This document shows, in pieces, positions 55,706 to 64,000 of a stretch of 64,000 nucleotides of DNA. A program made the position numbers and the translations under genes. Positions within the stretch are counted from its first letter, which is position 1. Each line of letters opens with the position of its first letter. Under the pieces are notes generated by a model. It was not told the origin of the DNA and did not search any database. It saw nothing but the letters and a program-made list of their open reading frames with translations. Source of the DNA: an uncultured Paracoccaceae bacterium (lineage in GTDB: Bacteria; Pseudomonadota; Alphaproteobacteria; Rhodobacterales; Rhodobacteraceae); contig CAJWNQ010000006.1 in the NCBI GenBank assembly GCA_913043905.1, forward strand, positions 1 through 64,000, given 5' to 3'.

Positions 55706-56473
55706 TTAAGGAAAAACTCTAGGCGAATAAATAACTTCAGCTAAATACAAACCTTGTGGTGGAGAAACTGGCCCACAAGCTGACCTATCAACTGCTAAGA
55801 GCGCTTCTTTTACTCTGGTATGGTCCCAAGCTTTTGCTCCAACACGCTCTAAAGTTCCCACAAAACTTCGAACTTGATTGTGTAAAAAACTTCGAGCCCT
55901 AATAGTAAATTCAAATTCTTTGCCGTGCTCTATATCAAATTCTTTAATACTAATTTCATCTAATGTTTTTATAGGGCTTTTTGCTTGGCATATAGACGAA
56001 CGAAAGGTGGTAAAATCATGTTTTCCAATTAAATGCTCCGCACCTTTGCGCATTAAATTTATATCTAAATCACGTTGAATTTGCCACACCCAACCAGAGT
56101 CAACAATGACTGGGGAGCGTCTGGATACTAATCGAAATTTGTAACGACGTTCAATCGCTGAGAAACGTGCATGAAAATCTTCATTTACAACTTGGCATTG
56201 AGTTATGGAAATCAAAGCAGGACGAAGATGAAAGTTTAAAGCTTCAAGTAAGCGCTCAGTATCCCATGATTTAATTAAGTCTACATGAGCTACTTGACCT
56301 GTTGCATGTACACCAGCATCAGTGCGCCCTGCGCCTTGAATGCTAGGTTTTTCGGGAGCTATTTTATATAGTGCTTCCTCAATTGTTTGCTGAACAGATG
56401 GCACATCAGGTTGGCGTTGCCATCCATGGTAGGGTTTTCCATCATACTCAATTTTAAAGGCATATCTTGGCAT
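55706..56473 (-). CDS. truA: tRNA pseudouridine synthase A
   Basis: This 255-residue enzyme modifies uridines 38-40 in the tRNA anticodon arm. It begins [20 protein letters not shown] and contains the catalytic aspartate in [17 protein letters not shown] (about residue 55) and the C-terminal [17 protein letters not shown]. Length matches the family. It is divergent from ileS, with about 300 bp between starts. Confidence 0.96.
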   Translation of the reverse strand: MPRYAFKIEYDGKPYHGWQRQPDVPSVQQTIEEALYKIAPEKPSIQGAGRTDAGVHATGQVAHVDLIKSWDTERLLEALNFHLRPALISITQCQVVNEDFHARFSAIERRYKFRLVSRRSPVIVDSGWVWQIQRDLDINLMRKGAEHLIGKHDFTTFRSSICQAKSPIKTLDEISIKEFDIEHGKEFEFTIRARSFLHNQVRSFVGTLERVGAKAWDHTRVKEALLAVDRSACGPVSPPQGLYLAEVIYSPRVFP

Positions 56474-56678
56474 GGTTTGTGGTTACCGCTAAATTTATCA
56501 TTTGCCAAGTTATATTCAATAAGGTCTAAAAACCTGATTAACGAGTTTATTTGAGTGCTTATTTGCAGACTATATAAACTAAATAATATGAAATCATGTA
56601 ATGCTAGACGTTTTCTATTATGCACAGTATAACTATCTTTATGGAGCGTATATTCGCAATTATTACTCGAATTACAAG

Positions 56679-56708
56679 CCCGGCGATCTGATCATAAGAG
56701 CCGCCGGG
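56679..56708 (+). ncRNA. candidate structured leader upstream of ileS
   Basis: CCCGGCG (56679-56685) pairs perfectly with CGCCGGG (56702-56708) around a 16-nt loop. It is an isolated GC-rich hairpin in an AT-rich spacer, 66 bp before ileS. No T-run follows, so it is not a simple terminator. Confidence 0.45.
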
Positions 56709-56717
56709 AAAAGTCGT

Positions 56718-56750
56718 ATGAGCATTCGCGCCGAACCCATCCCCAAATGA
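56718..56750 (+). other. candidate 10-codon leader ORF before ileS
   Basis: ATG AGC ATT CGC GCC GAA CCC ATC CCC AAA TGA encodes MSIRAEPIPK, with two isoleucine codons, ending 24 bp before the ileS start. A GGGAAAAG lies eight bases upstream of its ATG. It could be a leader peptide linking isoleucyl-tRNA supply to ileS expression. This is inference from position and composition. Confidence 0.3.
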
Positions 56751-56774
56751 ATTACTCCATGACTGGAAAATGAT

Positions 56775-59663
56775 ATGTCTGCTGACACTCCTGAATACAA
56801 AAATACTATAAACTTACCAACAACTGACTTTCCAATGCGAGCGGGCCTTCCAAATCGTGAACCTGTTTGGTTGGAGCGATGGGCTGAAATTGGTATATAT
56901 GATCGCCTTCGAGAAAAAACAGGACGTGAGCCTTTTGTTTTGCATGATGGCCCACCTTACGCTAACGGGCATTTACATATTGGTCATGCACTAAATAAGA
57001 TTTTAAAAGATATGGTTGTACGCTCTCAACAAATGATGGGAAAAGACGCACGCTATATCCCAGGTTGGGATTGCCATGGTTTGCCAATAGAATGGAAAAT
57101 TGAGGAACAATACCGAAAAAAAGGTAAGAATAAAGATGATGTTCCCGTTGTAGAATTACGCCAAGAATGCCGTAAGTTTGCCGAAGGATGGGTTGATATT
57201 CAGCGCGATGAGTTCAAACGTTTAGGGATCACAGGAAAATGGGATGACCCATATTTAACTATGAACTATCATGCTGAAGCTGTAATTGCAGACGAATTCA
57301 TGAAATTTGCAATGAACGGAGCGCTATATCAGGGTTCAAAGCCTGTAATGTGGTCACCTGTTGAAAAAACTGCTTTGGCTGAAGCCGAAATTGAATACCA
57401 TAGCCATAAATCTCATACTATTTGGATACCCTTTAAATTTAAATCTGCACCAGATGTTATAAAAAATGCGCGTGTAGTAATCTGGACAACAACTCCCTGG
57501 ACAATTCCCTCTAATAAGGCAGTCGCCTTTAACCCTAAAATTTCTTATGGACTATATGAAGTAAAAGAGACTGAAGCTGAAAGTTGGACAACACCTGGCG
57601 AACAATACATTTTTGCTGATGTCTTAGCAGAAGATAGTTTAATTAAATCGCGTGTGATTAAATTTGCACGAATATGCGATGTAACTACCTCCGATTTGAG
57701 CAATGCTATATGTTCGCACCCTTTATCAGAAATGGACGAATATTGGTCTTATGATGTTCCTATGATTGATGGCGATCATGTTACTGATGAAGCTGGAACT
57801 GGGTTTGTTCATACTGCACCTAGTCATGGTGCCGATGATTATGAATGTTTTGTAAAGCGCAATTGGTTAGATCGAATGACACATAACGTTGGTGAAGCAT
57901 CAGAATTTTTACCCCATGTCCCATTTTTTGCAGGGCTGGAAGTATTTGACCGTAAGGGTAAAGAAGGAAAAGCTAACAATGCAGTTATCGCTAAGTTAGT
58001 TGAAGCTGGTAGTATAATTGCACGTGGGCGTGTTGAGCATAGTTATCCTCATTCGTGGAGATCAAAAGCACCCATTATTTTTAGAAACACACCACAATGG
58101 TTTACTGCAATAGATAAGGAAATTGGTGGGAATAATACGCATGGAAAAACTATTCGAGAACGTGCGCTAACCGAAATTGATAATGTAAAGTGGACACCCC
58201 AAACTGGTCGAAACCGTTTGCATTCTATGATTGAGGCGCGTCCAGATTGGGTGATGTCGCGCCAGCGGGCATGGGGTGTACCATTAACCTGCTTTACAAA
58301 AAAAGGTGCCCTTCCAACAGATCCTGATTTTATTTTATGTGACGCTGAAGTTAACGCACGTATAGTAGCTGCTTTTGAAGTAGAAAGTGCAGATTGCTGG
58401 TTTCTAGATGGTGCTAAAGAACGTTTCTTAGGGGTGGATTACAATCCTGATGAATGGGATCAAGTTTATGATGTTTTGGATGTGTGGTTTGATAGTGGAT
58501 CAACTCATGCTTTTGTGATGCGCGATCGTGCTGATGGTGCGGATGATGGCATCGCGGATCTTTACCTAGAGGGTACTGACCAGCATCGTGGTTGGTTCCA
58601 CTCTTCCTTATTGCAATCCTGTGGAACCAACGGACGGGCGCCTTACAGGGGTGTATTAACGCATGGCTTCACATTAGATGAAAAAGGCATGAAAATGTCT
58701 AAATCTGTGGGTAATACCATTGCTCCTGAACAGGTGATCAAACAATATGGAGCTGATATTTTACGCCTTTGGGTTGCTCAGGCTGATTATACTGCTGACC
58801 TTCGTATTGGTCCTGAAATACTAAAAGGTGTTGCTGACAGTTATCGCAGGCTGCGTAACACTATGAGATTTATTTTAGGAAACCTAAACGATTTTACAGA
58901 TGCAGAAAAAGTTGCGCCTGCTGATATGCCAGAATTAGAACAATGGGTTTTGCATCGATTAGCAGAGCTCGATATAACTGTACGTGATGGCTACGCTAAT
59001 TATGACTTCCAAGGAGTATTTAGCCAGATATTTCAATTTGCAACAATTGACTTATCTAGTTTCTATTTTGATGTCCGTAAGGATGCACTTTACTGTGATG
59101 ATATAAATGGAAATCGCCGTAAGTCCGCACGTACAGTCTTGGAAATAATATTTCAGCGCCTTACTACATGGTTAGCTCCAATGTTATGCTTTACCATGGA
59201 AGATGTTTGGCTTCAGCGCCATTTTGATGCTGATGCATCAGTGCATTTAGTGGATATTCCTGAAACACCAGCCACATGGTTAAATCCTGAATTAGCAACT
59301 AAATGGGAAGTGATCCGCAGCGTACGACGCGTTGTTACTGGAGCAATAGAGGTTGAGCGAACAGCTAAAAATATTGGCTCTTCACTAGAGGCGGCTCCTA
59401 GTGTTCATTTTAATCTGTCAGATGATGTCAAGAAACTAGCTGAGACCGTTGATTTTGCAGATATCTGCATCACATCAGATATAAATTTAATTAGTGGTGC
59501 ACCTGCATCACAAGGATTTAAATTAGATGACGTTCCAGGTATCGAAGTATTGTTTATGAAAGCGGATGGAGATAAATGCCTCCGCTGTTGGAAATCGACA
59601 ACAGAGGTTGGAATGCAAAAGCATGAGGGCTGCTGTAAGCGCTGTAGTGATGCATTAGGTTGA
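56775..59663 (+). CDS. ileS: isoleucyl-tRNA synthetase
   Basis: This 962-residue class I synthetase charges tRNA-Ile. Visible features are PPYANGHLHIGHALNKILKD (HIGH motif, about residue 60), the editing-domain segments WTTTPWTIPSN and DEAGTGFVHTAPSHGADDYE, KGMKMSKSVGNTIAP (KMSKS, about 640), and a C-terminal cysteine cluster CLRCWKSTTEV...CCKRC typical of the zinc-binding tail. Length matches the bacterial type. The start at 56775 has a weak ribosome site (TGGAAAATGAT), and the gene may be subject to leader control. Confidence 0.97.
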   Translation: MSADTPEYKNTINLPTTDFPMRAGLPNREPVWLERWAEIGIYDRLREKTGREPFVLHDGPPYANGHLHIGHALNKILKDMVVRSQQMMGKDARYIPGWDCHGLPIEWKIEEQYRKKGKNKDDVPVVELRQECRKFAEGWVDIQRDEFKRLGITGKWDDPYLTMNYHAEAVIADEFMKFAMNGALYQGSKPVMWSPVEKTALAEAEIEYHSHKSHTIWIPFKFKSAPDVIKNARVVIWTTTPWTIPSNKAVAFNPKISYGLYEVKETEAESWTTPGEQYIFADVLAEDSLIKSRVIKFARICDVTTSDLSNAICSHPLSEMDEYWSYDVPMIDGDHVTDEAGTGFVHTAPSHGADDYECFVKRNWLDRMTHNVGEASEFLPHVPFFAGLEVFDRKGKEGKANNAVIAKLVEAGSIIARGRVEHSYPHSWRSKAPIIFRNTPQWFTAIDKEIGGNNTHGKTIRERALTEIDNVKWTPQTGRNRLHSMIEARPDWVMSRQRAWGVPLTCFTKKGALPTDPDFILCDAEVNARIVAAFEVESADCWFLDGAKERFLGVDYNPDEWDQVYDVLDVWFDSGSTHAFVMRDRADGADDGIADLYLEGTDQHRGWFHSSLLQSCGTNGRAPYRGVLTHGFTLDEKGMKMSKSVGNTIAPEQVIKQYGADILRLWVAQADYTADLRIGPEILKGVADSYRRLRNTMRFILGNLNDFTDAEKVAPADMPELEQWVLHRLAELDITVRDGYANYDFQGVFSQIFQFATIDLSSFYFDVRKDALYCDDINGNRRKSARTVLEIIFQRLTTWLAPMLCFTMEDVWLQRHFDADASVHLVDIPETPATWLNPELATKWEVIRSVRRVVTGAIEVERTAKNIGSSLEAAPSVHFNLSDDVKKLAETVDFADICITSDINLISGAPASQGFKLDDVPGIEVLFMKADGDKCLRCWKSTTEVGMQKHEGCCKRCSDALG

Positions 59664-59714
59664 AAGTTAACAATACCTTAATGTTGATTTTAGAATTGAA
59701 ATTGGGGTGTTGAT

Positions 59715-60551
59715 ATGACTGTCGGAGTTTTAACAGCGGTTCTGTTAGCTGCAATATTGCATGCATCTTGGAATGCAATTATTAAGTTTGGTGATGATAA
59801 ATTTCAAGGCATGGTTTTATTATCAGTCGCGCACGGTGCAATTGGTTTAGCTTTGATAATAGTATTTCCTTTGCCAGAAATTGCAGCATGGCCATGGCTG
59901 GTAGCATCTGTTTTTTTCCATTTGTGGTATAAGTTATTTCTTACAAGTGCATATGAACGCGGTGATCTTAGTCGAGTATATCCTATTGCCAGAGGTACAG
60001 CCCCAGTGCTGGTTCTGATCATTAGCACTTTGTTTCTTATAGACGCCATCAGTTCTATGGAAATATTAGGTGTAATTGCAATAGGTATAGGTATTCTAAT
60101 TTTAGCACGTGGTGTATTTACCCATGGTGAAACAGTAACATTATTACCTTATGCATTAGCTTCGGCACTTGGCACAGCTGGCTATTCTATAGCAGATGGG
60201 CTTGGAGCTCGTGCGGCTGGTAATGCTTCATCCTATATTGGATGGTTATTCTTTCTTGATGCTATTATGTTTATATTATGGGGTATGATCCGACGTGGCC
60301 CTAGCGTATTTCCTCGCGAAATATCAGTTTGGGGACTAGGGATGTTTGCTGGTACTGCTTCGGTGTTGGCTTATTGGATTGCTGTTTGGGCAATGACCAT
60401 AGCGCCAATCGCATTAGTTTCAGCTCTACGCGAAACTTCAGTTATGTTTGCTGTCTTAATCGGCGTTCTATTTTTCAAAGAAAAAGCAGACAAAGGAAAG
60501 ATTATAGCTTCTGTTATTATTGTTATAGGTATTTTAATTACGCGCTTTTAG
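59715..60551 (+). CDS. EamA/DMT-superfamily transporter
   Basis: This 278-residue membrane protein has about ten hydrophobic helices and two EamA-type repeats, with HASWNAIIKFGDDKFQGMVL near residue 17 and IAPIALVSALRETSVMFAVL near residue 235. It fits the drug/metabolite transporter superfamily, often exporters of amino acids or metabolites. The substrate is unknown. GGGGTGTTGAT precedes the ATG. Its 3' end overlaps the convergent phosphatidylcholine synthase gene by 14 bp. Confidence 0.88.
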   Translation: MTVGVLTAVLLAAILHASWNAIIKFGDDKFQGMVLLSVAHGAIGLALIIVFPLPEIAAWPWLVASVFFHLWYKLFLTSAYERGDLSRVYPIARGTAPVLVLIISTLFLIDAISSMEILGVIAIGIGILILARGVFTHGETVTLLPYALASALGTAGYSIADGLGARAAGNASSYIGWLFFLDAIMFILWGMIRRGPSVFPREISVWGLGMFAGTASVLAYWIAVWAMTIAPIALVSALRETSVMFAVLIGVLFFKEKADKGKIIASVIIVIGILITRF

Positions 60552-61233
60552 ATGGAAAAATCTGTTGCAAAATACCAGCCCCTAGCAAATAAATCGAAGT
60601 TACAGCAAGTGAGCTGGTGACAATAGGTCCTGCCTGAAAGTTAGTCCAAGCACAAATACCAGCTAGTACTGTCCAAATTAATGCAACAGGTAAGCTTATC
60701 AAACGCCATCGTTTTGTGCGCACAGGGTGAATGAATTTAAGCGGTGTAAACATGGATGCAGCCAAAATTATTACGAAAGCTAAAATAATATAAAAATTTG
60801 GATGGGTTGCAAAAATTACAACTGCAAACATATTCCAACATCCAGGGAAGCCAGAAAAAGAATTATCTTTTGTTTTCATTCGAGTATCAGCAAAATATAA
60901 TGCAGATGTAAAAGTTATTACTATTATTGTAACCCAACCAGTCCAACCATTTAGCAGTCCAGACTTGAACAGTGCATAAGCTGGGATAAATACATATGTA
61001 AGATAGTCAATGATTAAGTCTAACAGAACCCCATCGTATTCGTCTGCATTTTTTTTCACGTCATAATGTCGTGCTAATGGGCCATCTATGCCATCAACAA
61101 AAAATGCTATTACTAACCATAAGAACATCATGTCCCATCTGGCATCAACGGCTGCAAGCATCGCAAGCATTGCAAAAACCGCACCAGTTGCGGTGAGGTA
61201 ATGAACGGCAAGAGCTTTTATATGTAGTGTCAT
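60538..61233 (-). CDS. pcs: phosphatidylcholine synthase (CDP-alcohol phosphatidyltransferase family)
   Basis: This 231-residue membrane enzyme has the CDP-alcohol phosphatidyltransferase motif, seen as DGIDGPLAR followed by a glycine and two further aspartates in DGVLLDLIIDYLTY. The start (IKALAVHYLTATGAVFAMLA), the ALYFADTRMKTKDNSFSGFP region and about seven helices resemble Pcs, which condenses choline directly with CDP-diacylglycerol to make phosphatidylcholine in alphaproteobacteria. The choline requirement suits a methylated-amine-rich habitat. CDP-diacylglycerol–serine or inositol transferases are less likely on pattern. Confidence 0.88.
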   Translation of the reverse strand: MTLHIKALAVHYLTATGAVFAMLAMLAAVDARWDMMFLWLVIAFFVDGIDGPLARHYDVKKNADEYDGVLLDLIIDYLTYVFIPAYALFKSGLLNGWTGWVTIIVITFTSALYFADTRMKTKDNSFSGFPGCWNMFAVVIFATHPNFYIILAFVIILAASMFTPLKFIHPVRTKRWRLISLPVALIWTVLAGICAWTNFQAGPIVTSSLAVTSIYLLGAGILQQIFPSKSA

Positions 61234-61280
61234 AGTATTTTAATATATAAATTAAAAAAAAACTCAACCATTCGATTCAA

Positions 61281-62198
61281 TTATGCTTTGGGGTGAGCTT
61301 TCTTATAAACTTCCATTAATCGCGCCTGATCTACCGCCGTATAGGCTTGAGTAGAGGACAGTGACGCGTGGCCAAGTAATTCTTGTATTGCACGTAGGTC
61401 ACCGCCTGCCTCTAGGAGGTGGGTTGCAAATGAATGGCGCATAGAATGTGGAGATGTTGTTGAAGGTAAACCCAACTGCATCCGAGCCTGTTCCATAACT
61501 TTTTGTATTATGCGTTGATTTAAAGGTCCACCCCTAGCACCCCGAAATAAAAAATCATTTGGTGTAAATGGATAAGGACAGCTATGTAGATAATTACTGA
61601 TAGCTGACCGAGCTATTGGTAAAATAGGAATAATTCTCTCTTTACCGCCTTTGCCTGTAATTTTTAAAACTTCGGATAATGGAGTATCTTTAAATCTTAG
61701 CGATAGGGCCTCTGATATGCGTAAGCCACAACCATAAAGTAATGTCACAACTGCAACATTACGATCATTTATCCACGTATCTGTAGACTGTAGATCAATC
61801 TGGTCTATTAAATTAACAGCTGCTGATTTACTTACGGGACGTGGCAGGGGCGTTTCAAACTTTGGACTGCGCGTTGCTAGTACTGCAGTTGTAGGAATAT
61901 TCTGTGTTTCACCAAGCCAACGATAAAAAGTTTTTACTGCTGATAATGCACGTGCTAAGGATCGTGGTGATAAGCCCGAACGGCGCGAGTGGGCCATCCA
62001 TGAGCGCATATCTTTAATATTAACTTTGGCTAACATTGTTTTAGAGGATCTTGCACTTAAGTGCTCTGACATAAAATGTAGATAGTTAGTTACATCATGG
62101 CGATATGCATCAACTGTTTTTTCAGCCATGCCTCCAATAGCAGATAACCTTGCCAGCCAACGTTCTAGTAGATCAAAGCCGCCTGACAGGTTAGCCAT
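61281..62198 (-). CDS. xerC: tyrosine recombinase XerC
   Basis: This recombinase of about 305 residues has an N-terminal SAM-like core-binding domain and a catalytic domain with the expected set: arginine in YGCGLRISEAL, lysine in TGKGGKERIIPI, HxxR in SPHSMRHSFATHLLEAGGDL, histidine in ELLGHASLSSTQAY and the nucleophile tyrosine in YTAVDQARLM. It resolves chromosome dimers at dif with XerD. The start at MANLSGGFDLLERW is preferred over one 63 bp upstream. It overlaps the DUF484 gene by 8 bp. Its DUF484 neighbour and absence of mobile features support the housekeeping role. Confidence 0.93.
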   Translation of the reverse strand: MANLSGGFDLLERWLARLSAIGGMAEKTVDAYRHDVTNYLHFMSEHLSARSSKTMLAKVNIKDMRSWMAHSRRSGLSPRSLARALSAVKTFYRWLGETQNIPTTAVLATRSPKFETPLPRPVSKSAAVNLIDQIDLQSTDTWINDRNVAVVTLLYGCGLRISEALSLRFKDTPLSEVLKITGKGGKERIIPILPIARSAISNYLHSCPYPFTPNDFLFRGARGGPLNQRIIQKVMEQARMQLGLPSTTSPHSMRHSFATHLLEAGGDLRAIQELLGHASLSSTQAYTAVDQARLMEVYKKAHPKA

Positions 62199-62910
62199 TA
62201 AATAACCACCGCTGCATAATTTTTTCAAAAACTGACCCATAAAAGATGAGTAAGTCGGCACCCATGTTGGGCAAAAACTGATCAGGATTTGTAGATCCTA
62301 ACAGAAGTAGTCCTGGACTGTTACCATTGCCTAAATCAAGTTTCATTATCGCCTCTGAACGTAATTTAGGTGCTATATTACCATAAATATTTGCTGAACC
62401 TTTACGAATTTGACGTAGTGTAACTGGGCGTGGTTCGCTGTCTTTGCCTAATGTGATATAGTGATTAATCTCGCCTTCTTGAAGAAAAACTACACTTGGG
62501 CCAAATTCGCGTTGTAACGCTGGCATATCGTCTGGTGAAATCGATGGAGCCTCTAGGCATAAGCGAGCCACGTCTATATTTAATGTGGCTGCCCATTTGG
62601 AACGTAAAAAATCAAGAAAATCTGGAAATACCTTAGGTTCTAATGCCTCTAAGATTGCTGAGTGTACTTTAAAGGTTGTAGCAATATTTTTATATGCAGC
62701 AGAAATAATAGTACTATTTTTTCCTTCTATTTCCTCTAGGCGACCTTCTAATCGTTTTAAAACTACAGTTTTTAAATCAATGATATTTGCAGGTATGTCA
62801 GTATCACCTGCTGCAATTAATGCGCGCATTACCTCCCTATCGTCTAACAGTGCTTTGGGATCTTGTAATATTTTTTTTCGGATATCGCTGATTTGATCTT
62901 TTTCAGGCAT
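62191..62910 (-). CDS. DUF484 family protein
   Basis: This 239-residue cytoplasmic protein belongs to DUF484 (GAF-like fold). Features include IRKKILQDPKALLDDREVMR at the N-terminus, LKRLEGRLEEIEGKN coil, and a conserved C-terminal LLLLGSTNPDQFLPNMGADL. Its function is unknown, but it lies directly upstream of xerC in many proteobacteria and overlaps it by 8 bp here. The gene is divergent from priA, the usual layout in Rhodobacterales. Confidence 0.9.
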   Translation of the reverse strand: MPEKDQISDIRKKILQDPKALLDDREVMRALIAAGDTDIPANIIDLKTVVLKRLEGRLEEIEGKNSTIISAAYKNIATTFKVHSAILEALEPKVFPDFLDFLRSKWAATLNIDVARLCLEAPSISPDDMPALQREFGPSVVFLQEGEINHYITLGKDSEPRPVTLRQIRKGSANIYGNIAPKLRSEAIMKLDLGNGNSPGLLLLGSTNPDQFLPNMGADLLIFYGSVFEKIMQRWLFNG

Positions 62911-63155
62911 ATTTTGTCCCTATAAAATTTATTGATTCAATTTAGTTTAAGTTATTATTAAACGTTTAAGGCTTAGTTTGATCAGAAAACACTACTATTA
63001 ATAAAAGCTTTTAGAGAATGCAGGCTAATTGTAAAATTTATAAATTTTATTAACAACGGGTATAAACAAAAATTACATTGTGTTTCCTATAGGTTCATGT
63101 TGCATAGTCTTCCTATTATATATTAACTAATTTGAGTCTTTGAGGAAACAAGAAA
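62911..63155. other. divergent promoter region DUF484 / priA
   Basis: This 245-bp AT-rich spacer lies between divergently read genes. It holds the promoters of both. I see no conserved motif or structured RNA. Confidence 0.5.
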
Positions 63156-64000
63156 TTGAGTGATCAGCAAAAACAGGGTGCAATTAAAAGTTTTGTACAT
63201 GATGAACTGGTCTCAGTGTTAACAACTCAACCCATCAATCGCTTCCTTGATTATAAAGTTCCTTTTGGTGGATTGATACAAGGTTCATTTGTCGAAGTTC
63301 CCCTGGGTCCACGTAAAGTAATTGGTGTGGTATGGGGCCCAGGGCAAGGTGGATATGATCCTAAAAAAATACGCAGTATTTCAAATATTTTAGAGATTGC
63401 TCCCATGCATTCTGAAATGCAAGAATTTCTGACCCGAGTTGGGCGTTATACATTAACTCCATTAAACGCGATGCTTCGGTTAGCAACGCGTGCGCCAGGC
63501 CTAGGTGATCCGCCAAGTATGCGTAAAGTCTATGCCTTGGGAGGTGCTATAATTGATCGTACAACTCCAGCGCGTGAAAAAGTATTAGCTACTTTAAGAA
63601 ATACTACTGATATGCATTTTACAGCATATGAATTGAAAGAAGAGGCTGGTGTTAGCCTGTCTGTAATCAAGGGATTGGTAGCACAAAATGCAATTATAGA
63701 ATTGGAAACACCAAAGGATACTCCGTATCCACATTTAGATCCATTTTATCCTTCTAAAGAATTAACATCTGCACAAATGACTGCCAGTAAAGAGTTACGC
63801 TCTTTTGTTGCAATGCAGTCTTACAATACTACTCTTTTACGAGGTGTAACTGGGTCTGGTAAAACAGAAGTCTATCTGGAAGCTGTTGCAGAGTGTTTGT
63901 CACAGGGAAGGCAGGCTTTAGTTTTAATCCCAGAAATAGCTCTTACGGTAGAATTTATAGATCGAGTTGAAAAGCGGTTTGGAAAGCAACCTGCGCAATG
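63156..64000 (+). CDS. priA: primosomal protein N' (PriA helicase), N-terminal part, cut by window edge
   Basis: The reading frame is open from the TTG at 63156 to the window edge (about 281 residues). The TTG follows TGAGGAAA with suitable spacing, and no ATG or GTG in frame precedes conserved sequence. The protein shows the PriA N-terminal DNA-binding part (NRFLDYKVPFGGLIQGSFVE, VPLGPRKVIGVVWG) and the helicase Walker A GVTGSGKTEVYLEAV near residue 230, followed by LVLIPEIALTVEF. PriA reloads the replisome at stalled forks. The C-terminal half lies outside the window. Confidence 0.93.
   Translation, partial: MSDQQKQGAIKSFVHDELVSVLTTQPINRFLDYKVPFGGLIQGSFVEVPLGPRKVIGVVWGPGQGGYDPKKIRSISNILEIAPMHSEMQEFLTRVGRYTLTPLNAMLRLATRAPGLGDPPSMRKVYALGGAIIDRTTPAREKVLATLRNTTDMHFTAYELKEEAGVSLSVIKGLVAQNAIIELETPKDTPYPHLDPFYPSKELTSAQMTASKELRSFVAMQSYNTTLLRGVTGSGKTEVYLEAVAECLSQGRQALVLIPEIALTVEFIDRVEKRFGKQPAQ

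Larger units (their letters stand above)
56474..56774. other. divergent region truA / ileS with GC-rich leader
   Basis: This 301-bp spacer is AT-rich on the truA side and becomes sharply GC-rich over about 56678-56747, directly upstream of ileS. That part contains a hairpin and a 10-codon ORF, listed separately. No known riboswitch family is recognised. Confidence 0.5.

Noticed and set aside
61281-62198. Integrase of a mobile element
   Set aside because: Overlap with DUF484 and the priA neighbour mark the housekeeping XerC. No att repeats or phage genes are nearby.

Overview
The window comes from an AT-rich marine-type alphaproteobacterium, most likely a low-GC member of or close to the Rhodobacterales (roseobacter group). 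The call rests on three things. The murA, hisD, UPF0262, phosphatase and infA, maf, RNase E/G, yacG, tRNA-Phe gene order is familiar from that group. DUF484-xerC lies divergent from priA. A trimethylamine-N-oxide (TMAO) and methylamine catabolic set of the kind known from roseobacters is present. No mobile element, CRISPR array, rRNA or prophage was seen. Intergenic regions are short, four convergent gene pairs overlap at their 3' ends, and several operons use ATGA or TAATG junctions, which suggests a compact genome. GC content was judged by eye, not computed.

Layout. 1-8.1 kb: end of an iron-type ABC permease, a LysE exporter, pyruvate carboxylase and carB. 8.4-15.1 kb: pabB-pabC folate genes; an orphan quaternary-amine-type binding protein divergent from a 1005-residue kinase / M23 peptidase-like / class III aminotransferase fusion; phoB. 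15.2-25.2 kb: a Pho box between phoB and a PiT phosphate permease, a SugE exporter, tRNA-Phe, and the housekeeping block yacG, RNase E/G, maf, infA, phosphatase, UPF0262, hisD, murA, interrupted by upp and a TauE/SafE permease on the other strand. 25.4-30.0 kb: sulfotransferase-like gene plus class IV aminotransferase, tRNA-Thr, an SPFH/NfeD pair, an HpcH aldolase and aroQ.

30.2-49.4 kb is the metabolic centrepiece, a nearly continuous methylated-amine island. A GlxA/GbdR-type AraC regulator diverges from tdm (TMAO demethylase). It is followed by gmaS and mgsABC (methylamine to gamma-glutamylmethylamide to N-methylglutamate), an Amt-family channel with a 71-residue membrane partner, dmmDABC (dimethylamine monooxygenase and a folate-binding partner), an XRE-cupin regulator, and tmoX-tmoW-tmoV (TMAO ABC importer). 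Together they would import TMAO and convert it through dimethylamine and methylamine to N-methylglutamate, with the released C1 units plausibly going to tetrahydrofolate. Neither a trimethylamine monooxygenase (tmm) nor N-methylglutamate dehydrogenase (mgd) is present here. Gene names in the island rest on domain architecture and gene order, not on database searches.

49.4-64 kb: a LysR regulator with a palindromic operator divergent from xdhABC (xanthine dehydrogenase), a DUF1127 peptide, truA, ileS with a GC-rich leader and a candidate 10-codon leader ORF, an EamA transporter, phosphatidylcholine synthase, xerC-DUF484, and the start of priA cut by the window edge.
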